DNA of 64,000 bases from Glandiceps talaboti. Its lineage: Eukaryota > Hemichordata > Enteropneusta > Spengelidae. Made by a program: the position numbers and the translations under genes. The notes under the pieces are model-generated. The model saw only the letters and a list, made by a program, of their open reading frames with translations. It searched no databases and was not told the origin of the DNA. Of the stretch, positions 1-12,025 are shown in pieces; the stretch's first letter is position 1; the number at the start of each line of letters is the position of its first letter. The stretch spans positions 16,496,485-16,560,484 of the forward strand of contig NC_135562.1 in NCBI RefSeq assembly GCF_964340395.1. Reading direction: 5' to 3'.

Positions 1-744
1 CTAATTCTTGACTTTGAGCGAATTTTGATTGCGTGAGATCGTTCCATGGTTCATCCAATTTGAAATCGATTTTCGGTCACGGGTATGGACTTCATCAACC
101 CCCTATAGTGTTATTTTCACTCGCCCTACTCTATATACAAAAAAGGTGACTGATTTGTCCAAACCTTCGTCATACTATATGTGTGGTCTTATAACAAATA
201 AAAATAATTGATATTCAATAAAGTGTGTTATCATCAATCGTCATTAGCCTCCGTTCGCATTGAAGGGATAATGTCATTAGGGATTCATTTAAAGGCAAAC
301 AACCGTTCATTATAGTTAGTTTACCGCTCAATGACGCAAATTCAAAGGCATGGTTTAATCACCGCTAACTCCAAAGCTAATATTACGCCGAACACTAATC
401 GACCATCTGGTGTGTAGTGACCTTGTTCTCGTGTTAAAGTTCACAACATTTCTCAGCGAGGTATTATAGAGGAGAAATCACCCGTGCGTCTGCTACATAT
501 GTAAATATAAACCTTCTATTATTACATAGCGTCATTTATCCTGGCGTACGTATTTCAGATGGCTTTAAAATATTTTGAATACTAGGTTGCGTGGCCTAGT
601 TTCATTTAAGTACCTGCAGAGGGCGCAAGTCATAGATAAAACATCTTTCGACAGGTTTTTTGTTTCCATGGGAAGTGTCATATTTCTAGACGTAGATTCA
701 TGTCATAAAAATTGTATTGATGCTGACGTTTTCTTTATAAATCC
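1..744. other. Unannotated AT-rich DNA
   Basis: I see no gene, RNA or repeat I recognise here. The only open frame is a 60-codon one near the left edge with no family resemblance. Confidence 0.5.
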
Positions 745-930
745 ATGAGTGAGTGAGTGAGTGAGTGAGTGAGTGAGTGAGTGAGTGAGTGAGTGAGTGA
801 GTGAGTGAGTGAGTGAGTGAGTGACAGAGTGAGTGAGTGAGTGAGTGAGTGAGTGAGTGAGTGAGTGAGTGAGTGAGTGAGTGAGTGAGTGAGTGGGTGG
901 GTGAGTGAGTGGGTGGGTGAGTGATGAGTG
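745..930. repeat. (GAGT)n tetranucleotide microsatellite
   Basis: About 186 bp of GAGT units with one interruption (gacagagt near 823) and a degenerate right edge with GGGT units. The 88- and 83-codon THSL-repeat open frames on the minus strand are only translations of this array. Confidence 0.95.
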
Positions 931-1299
931 ATATTCGTATAAGTTCTTCGTCATAGATGTTCACTACTGCTGGGGTTTTTTTTGGTTGACTTTAACTAAA
1001 TTTACTCTAACAAATAACTGTGTACACAGACTAATTGACAGAACAGTGTGATTTTCGTTCTTTCTTTATACTTGGTTATAATAATAATAATCATAATAAT
1101 TCAACTTGGCAAACTGCCAGTATATTTGTATTTTATAATTCTCAATATCAAACTTGATTAGTTTTTATGTTCTAAACCGTAATTATTAATTAAAGTTTCA
1201 AAATTAACAATAAAATACTGAGAAAAGCAAGTCCTGGCAATTTCATCTTTTTAAATCATTGTGGTCTCTACATGCCGAGCTGTTTCTATGTGGAGTCCG

Positions 1300-1500
1300 A
1301 TGATGGTCGGATCCATGGTTCGACTGGTCGGCTTGGAGTCTGCAGGTGGCGGATTCGAGACTCGCCACTGCCGTTTGTTTCTAAATGGATAAAGTCCTTG
1401 AGCAAGATTTGAATCACGATTGTACCACGGCAAATAAAGCTGTATTACCGGGGACCTGGTAGGACAAGTACCTCTATAATATACCCTTTAATCATATGGG
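1300..1500 (+). mobile_element. tRNA-derived SINE (Pol III retroposon)
   Basis: The head resembles a tRNA gene. A box-A-like stretch at 1316-1327 (tggttcgactgg) is followed about 34 bases on by a box-B-like stretch at 1352-1362 (gattcgagact), which is the spacing of an internal RNA polymerase III promoter. The tRNA-like part is followed by a body at about 1396-1440 (ccttgagcaag...cacgattgtaccacgg) of the kind found in many marine-animal SINEs, where ccttgggcaaggca-type sequence follows the tRNA head. No poly(A) tail or target duplication is obvious, so the exact ends are uncertain. The element carries no protein. It would depend on a LINE, and LINE relics occur elsewhere in the window. The 60-codon minus-strand frame across it is not a gene. 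Confidence 0.55.
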
Positions 1501-3169
1501 CTATTAGAGAATGTATAATGAATCTTATGCTCTTCGCGGAGCTGAGAAAGTATAAAAGACCGTTGTCTCGTTATAGGTCCATACCTTTGTTAATAATTGT
1601 ATAGCGTTTTGAGGAGTGCAGGAAAGCGTTACAAATAACTAGCATTATTATTAATATTGGTATCACTATTTTTAAAACGGACAAGTTGACTTCAATTTTC
1701 AACACGTTTTATGTTAAAAGGCCTTGGTATGTATGGGCAACAGAATGGAATGAAATATAATCTCTCCTAGATATGGAATAAAAATTGCTTATAATAACAC
1801 GCCTAATATTTTTACTATCAAAGAGATTCATATAGCTTTGATCTTTCCGATTTCCATGGAAACGCCTGCGAAGGGTCGAAAGAGATGAAACTTTAATAGA
1901 CAGATGAAAGATCTTTGCATTTGCCGAAATTAGTTTAATATCTGGCAATGCTTTCAAGCGATGTAAATGTGACGTCAGAAACTCGCGTCAGACAAATTGG
2001 TCCAGACAGGCAGAGAGGGGGAGAGAGTTCTGTCAAAACTTATGCGATATGCTATTCAAGCATGAAATGGCGACGTGTAAATTTGCCTCCTTTTATACAT
2101 GGCGCTAATGATAATCGCATAGGAAAGGGTGAAAGTGTTAAAAACATAACACAGACGACCGAACAACTAGATTTGATCTGATGGCTTTTAAAAGAAGGCG
2201 GCACACTTATAGTTACTTAGCCGAGTCATGTGCAAAATATAAACTTGCCCGAAGGTTCTTTTTCATTTAGTTTACAGCTAAATGCGTCATTTATCTTTGT
2301 TTTAATTCAATCACATTAAGTTTTGTGCGATTTTCCTTTTTTCTGTCTGCATAAATGTTGTCATTTTATTTTTTTGTCAGATCTGAACGTTTTTCTGTGT
2401 TTATTTTATTTAATCTGAAGAAATATGTAACGTTAATTTTTTACTGACGGGTTTAACTATTAATATTAACAATGAGATCTGTAGTATAGCATTTAGGCAA
2501 CCCGGGTGAATGGTTCGATGACTTGATTTCTAGTTTTACCCAAACTTTGTCATTGTCTTCGGGATTGTGGACTAAATACACATACCTATCAATTTCATAT
2601 AGAGAATATATATATATTTCAAGACAAAGAATAAACACAAATATAATATAGATAATTTGTATGTAAATATGCATTTACTCGGTAAAAATAGTGTCTGAAG
2701 TTAATAGTTTTAATACTCTCCATAAAATCAAAATTTTCAACTGTTCGCAAATCTCGGTCCTTGTTCTGTCTTTACAAATGGAACATGTTGTCATTAGAAC
2801 GATCCTGTTTCAATAATACCCACATATGATAAAGTGAAAAACCCTTGATTTTCAAAAGATACTAGTTTCCTCCAAGACCTTTCCTTGCCAACCAGCTGCA
2901 TGTCTTAAATTAAAAGTGTCGCCTCATGGTGGCGCTTTTCCAGACATACTGATGTTAAGGGCGTCTCTAGTAATTACAGTGGGAGGGCCGGGGGGACTTG
3001 TGGATCACATTTTATAAATCAATTGTCGGGAGGGCCATGTTTTAGGAAAACAGGAATCGGGGAAGTGTCACATCTTACTTTGATTAATTGTATTATCTAA
3101 ATTCTGTGATTTTGGCATCCCATCTATTCTTATGCCACTACTACAACATCCATACGGTTACCACCACTA
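1501..3169. other. Unannotated AT-rich DNA
   Basis: Short open frames only, at 1709-1957, 1948-2181 and 2453-2674. None has a recognisable domain. I see no RNA gene or clear repeat. Confidence 0.5.
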
Positions 3170-3429
3170 ACACTAGTAGAAAAAATAGTACAGTTTACGA
3201 CACTTTCCGTACTATAGTTCAGATTGAGTTCAATTCTGTACTTTTATGCTGATGAGGTGGACGTTTCTGTACTTTCCCATTAGCGCCTGTCTAATCGGAT
3301 TATACTCGATCTGAAAAATAGTTCAGATTGCGAGTCGGAAGTGATTTGAATACATTTGCATTTAGTTCAGAATATATTCATGAGTTCACCCCCATAACCG
3401 GGCAGTAAACAAATGAATATTCAAATCTA
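3170..3429 (+). mobile_element. 260-bp dispersed repeat, copy 1
   Basis: These 260 bases are the exact reverse complement of 20682-20941. I compared them line by line and found no mismatch or gap. The repeat has no coding potential and no terminal inverted repeat. It contains internal echoes: gttcagatt appears twice and ctgtactttt/ctgtactttc twice. Read in the orientation of copy 2, one end has a 7-bp stem (atagtac/gtactat), then a T-rich stretch, then ctag. That arrangement recalls the 3' end of Helitron-type elements, but the loop is large and the other end does not start with TC. Perfect identity implies a recent duplication or transposition. Confidence 0.85.
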
Positions 3430-3686
3430 TCTCGCCTGCATGTGATTCAAGGCGTGTACACTAATTGTTTGACCCACAGAAAACTAACAGTAACACTATT
3501 TAGTTAGTTAGTTGTCTGTGTTTGACCACATGAAGGCGGAGGGGGAGGGTGCAAAAGAAAAGGGTTACACACATGTACAGTGTATGATATGATGAGAGCT
3601 ACATTTAATGTACATGTACATACGAACTGACATGTATACGTACATGTACAACTACGCTAGCATGTAAACGTTAGCAAAAACTCTTA

Positions 3687-3732
3687 CTACTACCTCAGAC
3701 CACTAAAATACTAGAGTGGTCTGAGCTACTAC
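3687..3732. mobile_element. 32-bp palindromic mini-insertion (CTCAGACC family)
   Basis: The palindrome at 3694-3725 has an 11-bp perfect stem, ctcagaccact/agtggtctgag, and a 10-bp loop. It is flanked on both sides by ctactac (3687-3693 and 3726-3732), a 7-bp direct repeat that looks like a target-site duplication. The flank is itself a CTA-type repeat, which weakens this case taken alone. A second element of the same family at 15810-15835 has an unrelated 7-bp duplication. Confidence 0.6.
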
Positions 3733-6700
3733 TACTTGCAAAAAGTATTTACAAGCATTTCCATGTAGGTCAATGAAATATCACCTATGTGGGTTATACT
3801 TCAATAGTCGGTCAAACAGCGTAAAGGTCTACATTCTACAATGACAGACATGATTGTTCAACTCGGTGCGATCTAAGATGAATTCACGGTGTATATTTGG
3901 TTACGTCGCCTTTGAATTGATGATGACGACTCGTCCGACCTAGACTGTTCTGGTCCAGTTTCAAGTGAAAGTCAGAATTATCACGGTGCCATTGATTATA
4001 CTAACTGTGATGAAACTCGCCCACTCTAGTCTCTATGACTTCATTAGCCCCAAAATGCAAGAACTTAATAATGGTATTGTAAATCGAAGTTCATGCATGC
4101 TCTGACTGTCGCCTGTTTTTTGTTTTCTTACATTTTATACAATTTTGAATTGTTAGCTTTGTATTTCCTGCATTAATGTTGAAAACTGGTCTTTTTACTG
4201 TGCGTCTTCAATGCGCAGGTAAAATAGTGTGTTAATCTAGCATCGTGAGTACGCGCTCGCTTATGGTTTCGCATACCTTGGACTGCCTGTCATTCAGTAT
4301 TGTTTTAGCCTATTTATTTCTAAAGAAAAATGGTCTGTAAAGGGACTGCTTTAGTTGTCACAGTGCCTTTGTGGATTTATAAATCGATTTATGACAAGTG
4401 AGTCTACCTATTTTTTTTCCGACCCACTCAGTCAAGGAGTGCGATACACCAATCACCGTGTATTTAGCTTTGTATACAGTGTATGGATAATAGCAAGTTT
4501 CGGGACTGAAAAATCATAAATTGTTTGTTAGACTTATTTTTTATTCAATGTAATCTGGGTTGATTGGGAATTTTCAGATATCAGGATTTAAACCTCGGAT
4601 TTCAACTCAGAAAGGCTATATTTTTTGCCTCAGTCTGAATTATATTAGTAGAACTCTCACCAACGTTCCCAATGTGAAGTGATCTGAAAGTTGGTGAGAG
4701 GTCCTCACGTTGGATTGCAGCACTGCATGTTCTTGCCGAGAAGATAAAGAGGTGTAGTAATTATGGTTTAAAACTGACTTTTACAAACGCCAGTCGTGTA
4801 GGGTCTATGATTTTTTATGTTGTGGATGAATGCGGCACTTTGATCTGAACCTCAGACCACTATAATAGGAACAGACTAGAATCGCTTTTTGTTTTAGGTG
4901 TAAATGGGGCTCTAAACCCATCTTCTCTGTCGTGCATGGTTACCCTTCAAACCTGCTTCAAGCCGAACGTTGTGCAAAACGATACTTCGTGTCTTTACGG
5001 TTTTTTTTTGCAATTGTGTTTTAGTGGCCTGAGTCTGAACAAGTGTTCATACAGTACAGCAAAGTCCCACCAACAAAATCCATAGCAATAGATGCAGGAA
5101 AACCTCAGTATGGGCGACGGTGAAATCATGGTGTTAATTCTAAAACTTTTGAAAGCAAGAACATATGTTTGTGCAACTTTTGTATTAAAAGCATACCATT
5201 CCAATTCAAGGACAACGATTTTGTTCAGAAATGGTGGTAGGACTATAATCCTTCCTACCTCCTTCCTTCCTACCTCCATAGTTCAAAACCGCTGATCGTA
5301 ACTGCATGGTACAGCGCATCTACATTTATTTCTGAGTTCCGGAGGGCATTATTTGATAAGTACCCCATTCGTCCCTGTATTAGATCTTGTATAGTCATAA
5401 CATTACAAAGATATGTGATTGTTGTGATCATTTCATTTGCTCATTATGTATTCAAGTGTAGTCAAATTTTCTTAGGTGTATGAGCAACTTTACTTCACCA
5501 ATAAATTCTACTTTCTCACGAGTATTGTAAAATAACATGGCTATAATATGATACTACACAGCACGTTTTAGACGTATTTGCATATCAATGTCATCTTCAA
5601 ATTTTCTTGAAGAATTCTTCATCCAGATACTCTAACATACCTGCACACCAAATGTCAGCCCATTCAATCGATTAGTTTTGCGGCTGTCATTCATTTTTAC
5701 TTTGAATTCTTTTATTTACAAAACAAATGACAGTTTTTGACCCCAAAAATGACCAAAAACAGAAAATTGAAAATATCTTGCTGTCATAAACAAATATGAA
5801 TAGACTTCTCGATAAAATTCCATTTACTCATTGGGAACATCGAACGTACAATGTCAAAAAGTCGCACTGGCGCAAAGTATCATGGGAAAACTTTCTTTGG
5901 CACACCTCACTTAGGAAATATAGCCGCAACAAAAAAAGTTAATACTGGGATCATGTCTTTTTAAATTTAGCCTTTACCTTATAGAATAGAAGTATCAAAA
6001 GTGTATGCACTAACAAGTATCTGTGGTTTGTGCAAACATGCCAAATCGCTGATGATTGTTAAACAACAAAACTTTGCATACCATTGTCATTAATAATTCT
6101 ACGTTTTACTTCTGAATCAGTTCTAAACACTTACGATTGAAATGATCGTCAACGATACGCTGATTTGTAGTTGAGGGTAATTAAAAATATTTTACAATGA
6201 CGATTTCGACCATTAGCCGATGGAGGTGACCCCAACCAAACCTGTCACAAGATGTAAACTTGCACACTTTTTGTGTGTCAATATGTCTGTTCTGGTCAGT
6301 CTGTTTTGGGAATTTATGGTACACTCACTGTCGCAGTTTTCAGCCAGGGTCACGTTATTCGACGATTACTATTTGGATAAACACTGCAAAAAAGTAACAC
6401 CCGTCATTGTTGCTTAGACATTTTCCTAGGGTCTTTTTCAACATGATTTATAGTAAGAAGTAACTTTGTTGATGGTGTAGTCACTGAATTTATAACCCTA
6501 CATCGATGACTTAGTAATTGAACACGCAAATGAATTATCATGAACACTGATCTACAACCGATCCGACCCTGGGATTCGATCACAATTCATGGCGTCGCTT
6601 GCCAGTCTATGTCTATGTCTTGGTCACGCAAACGTGAACACTCTGATATCTGAAACACTTCTTTGCTCCAGATACGCACCTTTTTTTCATGGAAAATGTC

Positions 6701-7705
6701 ATATAGTTTGAAGTAAGCTGGGAGAAAATATTAATGAGATATTTGTAGATTTAAATAAGAGTGAAATGATAGTCAAGTGATTTTGAACCATCTCCGTGTA
6801 TTTTGCTTTAGCGAAAACACTGACAACTACTAGTATGTGATCGCCCGGTCGTCAAATTGCAAAGAACAATGAAGAACAGCTGAACACCTTCCTGTGGTCA
6901 TCTGTTCCTTTCCGTACCGACTCTCAATTGTTTTGCTGCGTTTACTTGTATATCTTTAATAACAATAGTTTTTTAACTAACACCAATGTTCTTCCACTTT
7001 CTTTGCTTTCAAAATCAGTCACTTACTGTTGTAGCCAGTCAAAGACAGCCATCCTCAACTGGAAACACACCATGACAACAAAGATATACCAGAAAGTCAT
7101 GACGTTTTGAATCATATCATTCGGCCCCCAACCCTGTTTTTGACAATTAAAAAATGCTCTACTACCCATCACAGCCAGTATCAATCAGACTTTTTCCATA
7201 TATTATATTCCACCCTAACTTAACCCATATGACCGCCCCATTTATAACTCGTATGTCCGGACATGAACATGATTGGCTTTTCGCTGACCAAGGGGTATGA
7301 GACCATATGTGGAAGTGGGGGATAAGCTTATCAAATATGACCGTAGTTCCATGTAAATTAAAACTTATAGTTATGCTTATAGTCGTTACGTTTTCAGTTT
7401 ATTGTGGTACCCGCTTGATGCTTTCTCTGAAGATGCCGACGGGATCAGTCTAAAATTCAGTTCTGGTGTATAAACTACAATGTATCACACATATCATGAC
7501 TCTCACTATCCAATCCATCGGCTATACACTGGAGAACACAAGGACTATACTGACTGTTTTCTATCCAGCACGAAATAAATTGAGAATACGTGGAACTTAT
7601 ATGTACATGAACAGTAGCTCCGACAACTCTGACAAGTCTCTATATACCCCACCAGGCCTCTTTGCTGGAGTTCGCGGAGCGTGTGTTGTCAGTGCTAATC
7701 TCGTC
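3733..7705. other. Unannotated DNA with minor hairpins
   Basis: No gene recognised. One perfect 11-bp inverted repeat lies at 4654-4664/4690-4700 (ctctcaccaac/gttggtgagag, 25-bp spacer). A half copy of the CTCAGACC arm is at 4854-4864, with a degenerate complementary arm at about 5024-5033. Short TTCC/TACC units occur at 5249-5277. Confidence 0.5.
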
Positions 7706-7850
7706 TAGTTCCTATCACCGTGTTCCTAAACAGTATCGTTACCATTTACACCTCCACTCACTAAACTTGGTTTAGTCATAGCAAATAGAGAGGACCCTCT
7801 CTATTGTCTATGGTTTAGTTAGATACCAATTGGCATCTGGACTAGAGCTA
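7706..7850 (+). repeat. Dispersed repeat interrupted by a palindrome
   Basis: 7706-7760 resembles 14697-14748: both begin gtctagttcctat and share ttaccattta.acctccactca after a small gap. 7813-7850 resembles 15038-15070 (gtttagttaga..cca..ttggcatc..gacta). So an old repeat is present twice. The first copy contains the palindrome at 7777-7812. The second has an unrelated stretch of about 280 bp between the two halves but no palindrome at the matching site. Confidence 0.55.
7770..7819. mobile_element. 36-bp palindromic mini-insertion (CATAGAC family)
   Basis: The palindrome at 7777-7812 runs catagcaaatagagagg, a, then a near-complement ending ctctctattgtctatg. It is flanked by gtttagt at 7770-7776 and 7813-7819, a perfect 7-bp direct repeat. 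The related sequence at 15038-15050 has a single gtttagt followed by taga, which is what an unoccupied site would look like. Too short to encode or promote anything. Confidence 0.65.
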
Positions 7851-8430
7851 ATCACGAGTCCATCACAACGTGCATGCATCATTTTCTGATGTCCGCATTT
7901 GATTTGGACATTGAAGTAAATGATTTTACATTTCTGAGTCTCATTCGGTATTTTTCCACTGTTCTATATGTGGTAGCTACTACTTTTGGCACAATAAAAA
8001 AAAAGATGTTACGAAGACGAAAAAAAATATAATCGAGATGCACGATAAACATTTTTGGAAAAAAAGTCACATAAATGACTGCAGTATCCATATTTTTAAT
8101 TGGCATGATTGAAGACTTTAAAAAATGAATGATGATAAAAGTGAGATTTTGCCTCAGTGATGGTTTTTCTATACAAGCGATAACATCACGATACCGGGTA
8201 CTTCACAAACATTATCTCACTGACTTCAAAACCATAGTGACTAAATCGTTTCGTACAATTAGACGGCATGATGTTTTTTACGTCTCGCACAAGCATATAC
8301 AATGGTACACTTTACCAAATTGTAATAGACCATGTAAATATTACATTGACCGATGCAGATCTTGCTCGCGCAGGTTGGGTAGATTTATATGCTACGTTAT
8401 GCCTTAGGCCTAAAAAATAACTGTTTGGTT
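7851..8430. other. Unannotated DNA
   Basis: No recognisable gene. The short open frames at 7879-8106 (minus) and 8129-8407 (plus) have no family signature. Confidence 0.45.
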
Positions 8431-8640
8431 TCTGTTACCCGACCCACCTAGTTTTTCACTGCCGACCCTTAACTTTTTTTTACGTGTTCTTGAAAAACTA
8501 ACAAAATCGCAACAATTGTGAAGTCTCACGAGACATAGTGGATGCAGAAACTGACATCAACTTAAAAAGACAATATAAAACTGTTCCTCCAATCTGTAAT
8601 GGTTGTACATCTAATGGAAAGAAGCCAATAACACAGAGAT
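8430..8640 (+). repeat. Dispersed repeat (GACCC/CCGACCC family), copy 1
   Basis: Shares an ordered set of blocks with 11865-12025: gccgaccct, tt-rich tract, aaaatcg, caa.ttgtga, gaagtct, acatcaacttaaaaa.gacaata, and ttcctccaatct.taatg. The two copies are diverged but collinear. The opening part also resembles the left end of the transposon at 46249-46659, so these are probably relics of one DNA-transposon family. Confidence 0.5.
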
Positions 8641-9098
8641 CATTTGGAAAAAATGGAAAACCAGAATTAGACACTCGCACATGAATAAAAATAAATCTAC
8701 CTACCCCACCTATTTATTTATTTTGCCTAATCGGAACAACACAATTTTTTTAATAGGCCTATTTCCTAACTCAAGCTTAAATTATTGGACCCTTGTGAAC
8801 CAAAAATGTGCGAAAATACAACGCCAAAATAGTAACGCTTTGCACGGTTTTCACACTGAGCAATACGATTAGATCATAGACAGTGAAGTTCTCCAGTGTC
8901 TCTGGTTAGACCGACAACAATGAAACCGTTAGCGGGATCTCAGAGTCGTACTCATTCACATACAATTTTTTATGGCTGTTCACGTTGGTTAGCAACATCT
9001 CTGTCTTTGAGTTTGAATGAAATCGCTGCCATTCCCTACAGGAAACTGTTCTATGGAATTACATGCCAGGAGCGCTTTCAATATCATAGAATGTTTTG
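8641..9098. other. Unannotated DNA
   Basis: Nothing recognised. Overlapping short open frames on both strands carry no conserved motif. Confidence 0.4.
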
Positions 9099-9154
9099 TT
9101 GATCTTTTTTTTTCTTTTTTTCTTTTTTTTTCTTCTTTTTTTTTGGGGGGGGGG
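9099..9154. repeat. Poly-T tract followed by a G run
   Basis: A T-rich tract with scattered C (9102-9142) ends abruptly in ten consecutive G. The same T-run/G-run design recurs at 25540-25590. Confidence 0.85.
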
Positions 9155-9790
9155 TCGACAACTTTTACCAAGACAACCATTATATTAATCATTATAGTAA
9201 CTACCTAGCATGGCTAATAGCCATACTGAGGTAGAACTGTAGATTGCTAAAATGTTATGGGTTGCTGGTTGTACACAACCTCAGCATATGCCACTTGACT
9301 TTCAGGCATTAATAGGTGGCAGAAATAGTCCGCACCAGGGCCGCTCTGTAGTCCGCATAAAAGGGTGACTAAGCCCAGACAATATTGTCCAGACCAGATT
9401 TGGAGGTGTGAACGCATTTAAAGCTGACTCGGTTCTAAATCTTGGTGCATATTCATGAGGTCGACACCTAGAAAATGAACCATGTGTACATTTCTTTTGT
9501 CTTTTGTTAGTTAATTTATGCGGGTAAACTGTGTCTTCACTAACATTTTCCTCTAAAAGTTTCAAAATTGTCTTGTTTTTTGAAGGACTACTATAATAAT
9601 ATTTCACCGCCCTTGCTTTATTGTCATATCAGGAAAGTCAAGAACTTGACAAAAGCTATTCAAAACAAAGTAATCAAAGTTGTAAAACCAAAATGGTGCC
9701 GTGGAGAGTTGTGTCTGGTCATGTTCTGATCATGGAAGTATAACCCACGGTCTGATCTAGTAGCAGTATATCAACGACGAATCTACATTA

Positions 9791-9824
9791 CAAACAAACA
9801 AACAAACAACACACACACACACAC
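9791..9824. repeat. (CAAA)n(CA)n microsatellite
   Basis: Four to five CAAA units run directly into about ten CA units. Confidence 0.9.
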
Positions 9825-11575
9825 GGTGATATTAAAAAGCACGCAACACAAAGGTTGGTTCACATCCCTCGCATCAGTACCGGTACCCATTCTACTGAGT
9901 TATAAATATAAATCACATTCTCAGCTACAACATTGAACTTGTATGATACAAAAATCTTCAGAATGTGCGGGCCATATTTTCACTACCGGCATTGGCAGTC
10001 ACCATCACTGCCTTTAAAAAAAATTAATACAGATAAATGGAAGCAAAAACAATCCTCTTGACGGTAGTTTAGTAGTCAGTTATGAATTATGTAACGTTAA
10101 ATAACGCTATTCAAATATTTCCCTCTATGCCTCCCATATACCGATAGTAAATCTTCAAACATCCATACAGACATGCGGACTTTGCTCCCTACTAGATACA
10201 TCCATGTTTTACGTTACTTTCGTATTGCAAATTTAGCTGATGATGTCATGTCAAAGCCACGTGGTCTAAAAACCTGAATCTCCGTACATACATTTCGATA
10301 TGAAATTATTTATCCGTGATGTTTAGAATTTTGGTCGGTCAATATAGTTTCAATGACCAAGTGTGACCCCCACTGATGTCTAAAGTACTAATATCAGTAC
10401 CTGACCGGCCATGGCCATGGCCTTGTTTTTGTTTTTGATTTTCTTCAATATTCAAATCTACGTAATGTCTGGTTTGTTAGGCCATAAATTCCAAGCATAT
10501 TTACCATGATATCACAAATATAGACCAGTTACAGAAAGTAATAAGTGTCAGCAAAATACTGTAATATCGACACTGTTTCATGGATTTTAGGGACGCTGGT
10601 GCTTGGATTATTTTACGGTTGACATTACCTAGCCAGTAATATAAGGAGTAGTACATGGGTATTTTATCCCTGGACTCTCTGTCTGTTTATATCGAAATGG
10701 AATAAGCTGAAACAGTTCTTCTTTGAGCAGGAAATATGTTGTGATTATGGATATTATATATATACATGTATATAATTGCCAACACATCGGCAACGAGAGT
10801 AATGACATTGACTATACGTAATATGTAAAGATGTAGTGTAAAATTGGAATACGGTCGTCAGGAACTAGATTAGGGTAGGGGGAGGCTCAGGAGAAAAATT
10901 GTTGTCACGGGAAAAAAACGAATTGGGACGTGCGTGAAAATTCGGATTGTCTGAAAGGGGCCCGGAGTCACGTACAAATATTTTGCTCATGAGTTGAACC
11001 AAATTTAACTCCAGGAGCAGACGTTTAACAAGCGTATTTTTAAAAGGGTGACTGGCAGAGAATGTGTGTCTCTTGAAGGGTAGACAATATACTCGCGATA
11101 GACTATGGGTTTCAGGCCACTGTGTCAGACGTGGTCTTGGAGGAGTCAGTACAATTCCTCCAAGAGTGGTAAGAGGCCAAGCCTGAAATAGACGGGTTTG
11201 CAAGTAGAAGTTTACATGCCTTGTCTGTGGTTTACATTGTGCACGCAAAACATCCCACAAAACCGGCCATAACTAAAGCGGCATATCAGTAAATATGAAA
11301 AACGTGATCTTGGTAATTTGGATACCAGTTCTGAAAATATTCTCCGGGAAAATAGGTTAAAATGAACATCAAGATAGCTGCCTATTTCCCATTGTTTATA
11401 AATCGTCAAGAGGTTAAGCTATCCACTCAGATGAACCACTCTTTGTCACTTTATAATCTGGCATTATACATGGGATAATTTCCAAAATGTACATGTTTTA
11501 TCGTTTCATTTTGGACTTTATAGAAGTTGATGACTAAAATTACCTTACCCTCGATGAAAGTTATGAATGCGACTA
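9825..11575. other. Unannotated DNA, one repeat block
   Basis: No gene recognised. 10946-11035 resembles 17080-17162 (listed separately). The 131-codon minus-strand frame at 10865-11260 overlaps that repeat and has no recognisable domain. Confidence 0.45.
10946..11035 (+). repeat. Dispersed repeat (gtctgaaaggg...gctcatga), copy 1
   Basis: Matches 17080-17162 in order: gtctgaaagggg.ccc, atattttgctcatga, ttgaaccaaa.tta, ctc.aggagcag, gtttaacaag. A further short echo lies at 17366-17393 (cacaggagcaatcgtttacc). Function unknown. Confidence 0.6.
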
Positions 11576-11576
11576 G

Positions 11577-11614
11577 GTTTTACCATAGACAGGGTGGAGG
11601 GTCTATGGTTTTAC
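11577..11614. mobile_element. 24-bp palindromic mini-insertion (CATAGAC family)
   Basis: The palindrome at 11584-11607 has ends catagac and gtctatg around ten bases. It is flanked by gttttac at 11577-11583 and 11608-11614, an exact 7-bp direct repeat. This is the smallest member seen here. Confidence 0.65.
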
Positions 11615-11746
11615 CTACTAGAATTAGTTGCGACAAGATTGTAAATGCACATGGGCGAGTTTTGCCAGATTGCTTTATTTCAAGTGATTTGAAAATTGTG
11701 AATGGCGGACTTGGCCGTGGTCCATCGAATTGTCGAGTACTACCGT

Positions 11747-11787
11747 GGTGGCACTAGTCGTTCCTCACTGGAACGGCAAGTGCCACC
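11747..11787. repeat. Hairpin
   Basis: ggtggcactagtcgttcc (11747-11764) faces ggaacggcaagtgccacc (11770-11787) across a 5-bp loop with two mismatched pairs. No 7-bp flanking duplication is visible, so it may not be an insertion. Confidence 0.6.
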
Positions 11788-11864
11788 TTATGGCGATATT
11801 TATTGTCTTTGAACCTTTCTCAACAAATAAATCACACATAACTCCCCAAACGCTTCCATTCTAG

Positions 11865-12025
11865 AAATCCGGTGCCGACCCTAAACCTTTTTAATAAAGA
11901 AGAAAAATCAGTAAAATCGAGAAAATTGTGAGTGAAGTCTTGCCAGAAATGGTCATCAACTTAAAAAAGACAATAAAAAAACGCGGTTCTTCCAATCTGG
12001 AATGCAGAGCAGATGTCTTTGAAAT
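11865..12025 (+). repeat. Dispersed repeat (CCGACCC family), copy 2
   Basis: Collinear with 8455-8630; shared blocks include gccgaccctaa, aaaatcg, gtgaagtct, atcaacttaaaaaagacaat and ttcttccaatctg. Diverged. Confidence 0.5.

Noticed and set aside
4854-5033. CTCAGACCACT arm and a distant AGTGGCCTGAG arm as a larger element
   Set aside because: The arms are short, mismatched and 160 bp apart, and there is no flanking duplication.
10865-11260. 131-codon minus-strand frame
   Set aside because: Contains a dispersed repeat shared with 17080-17162 and no protein signature.
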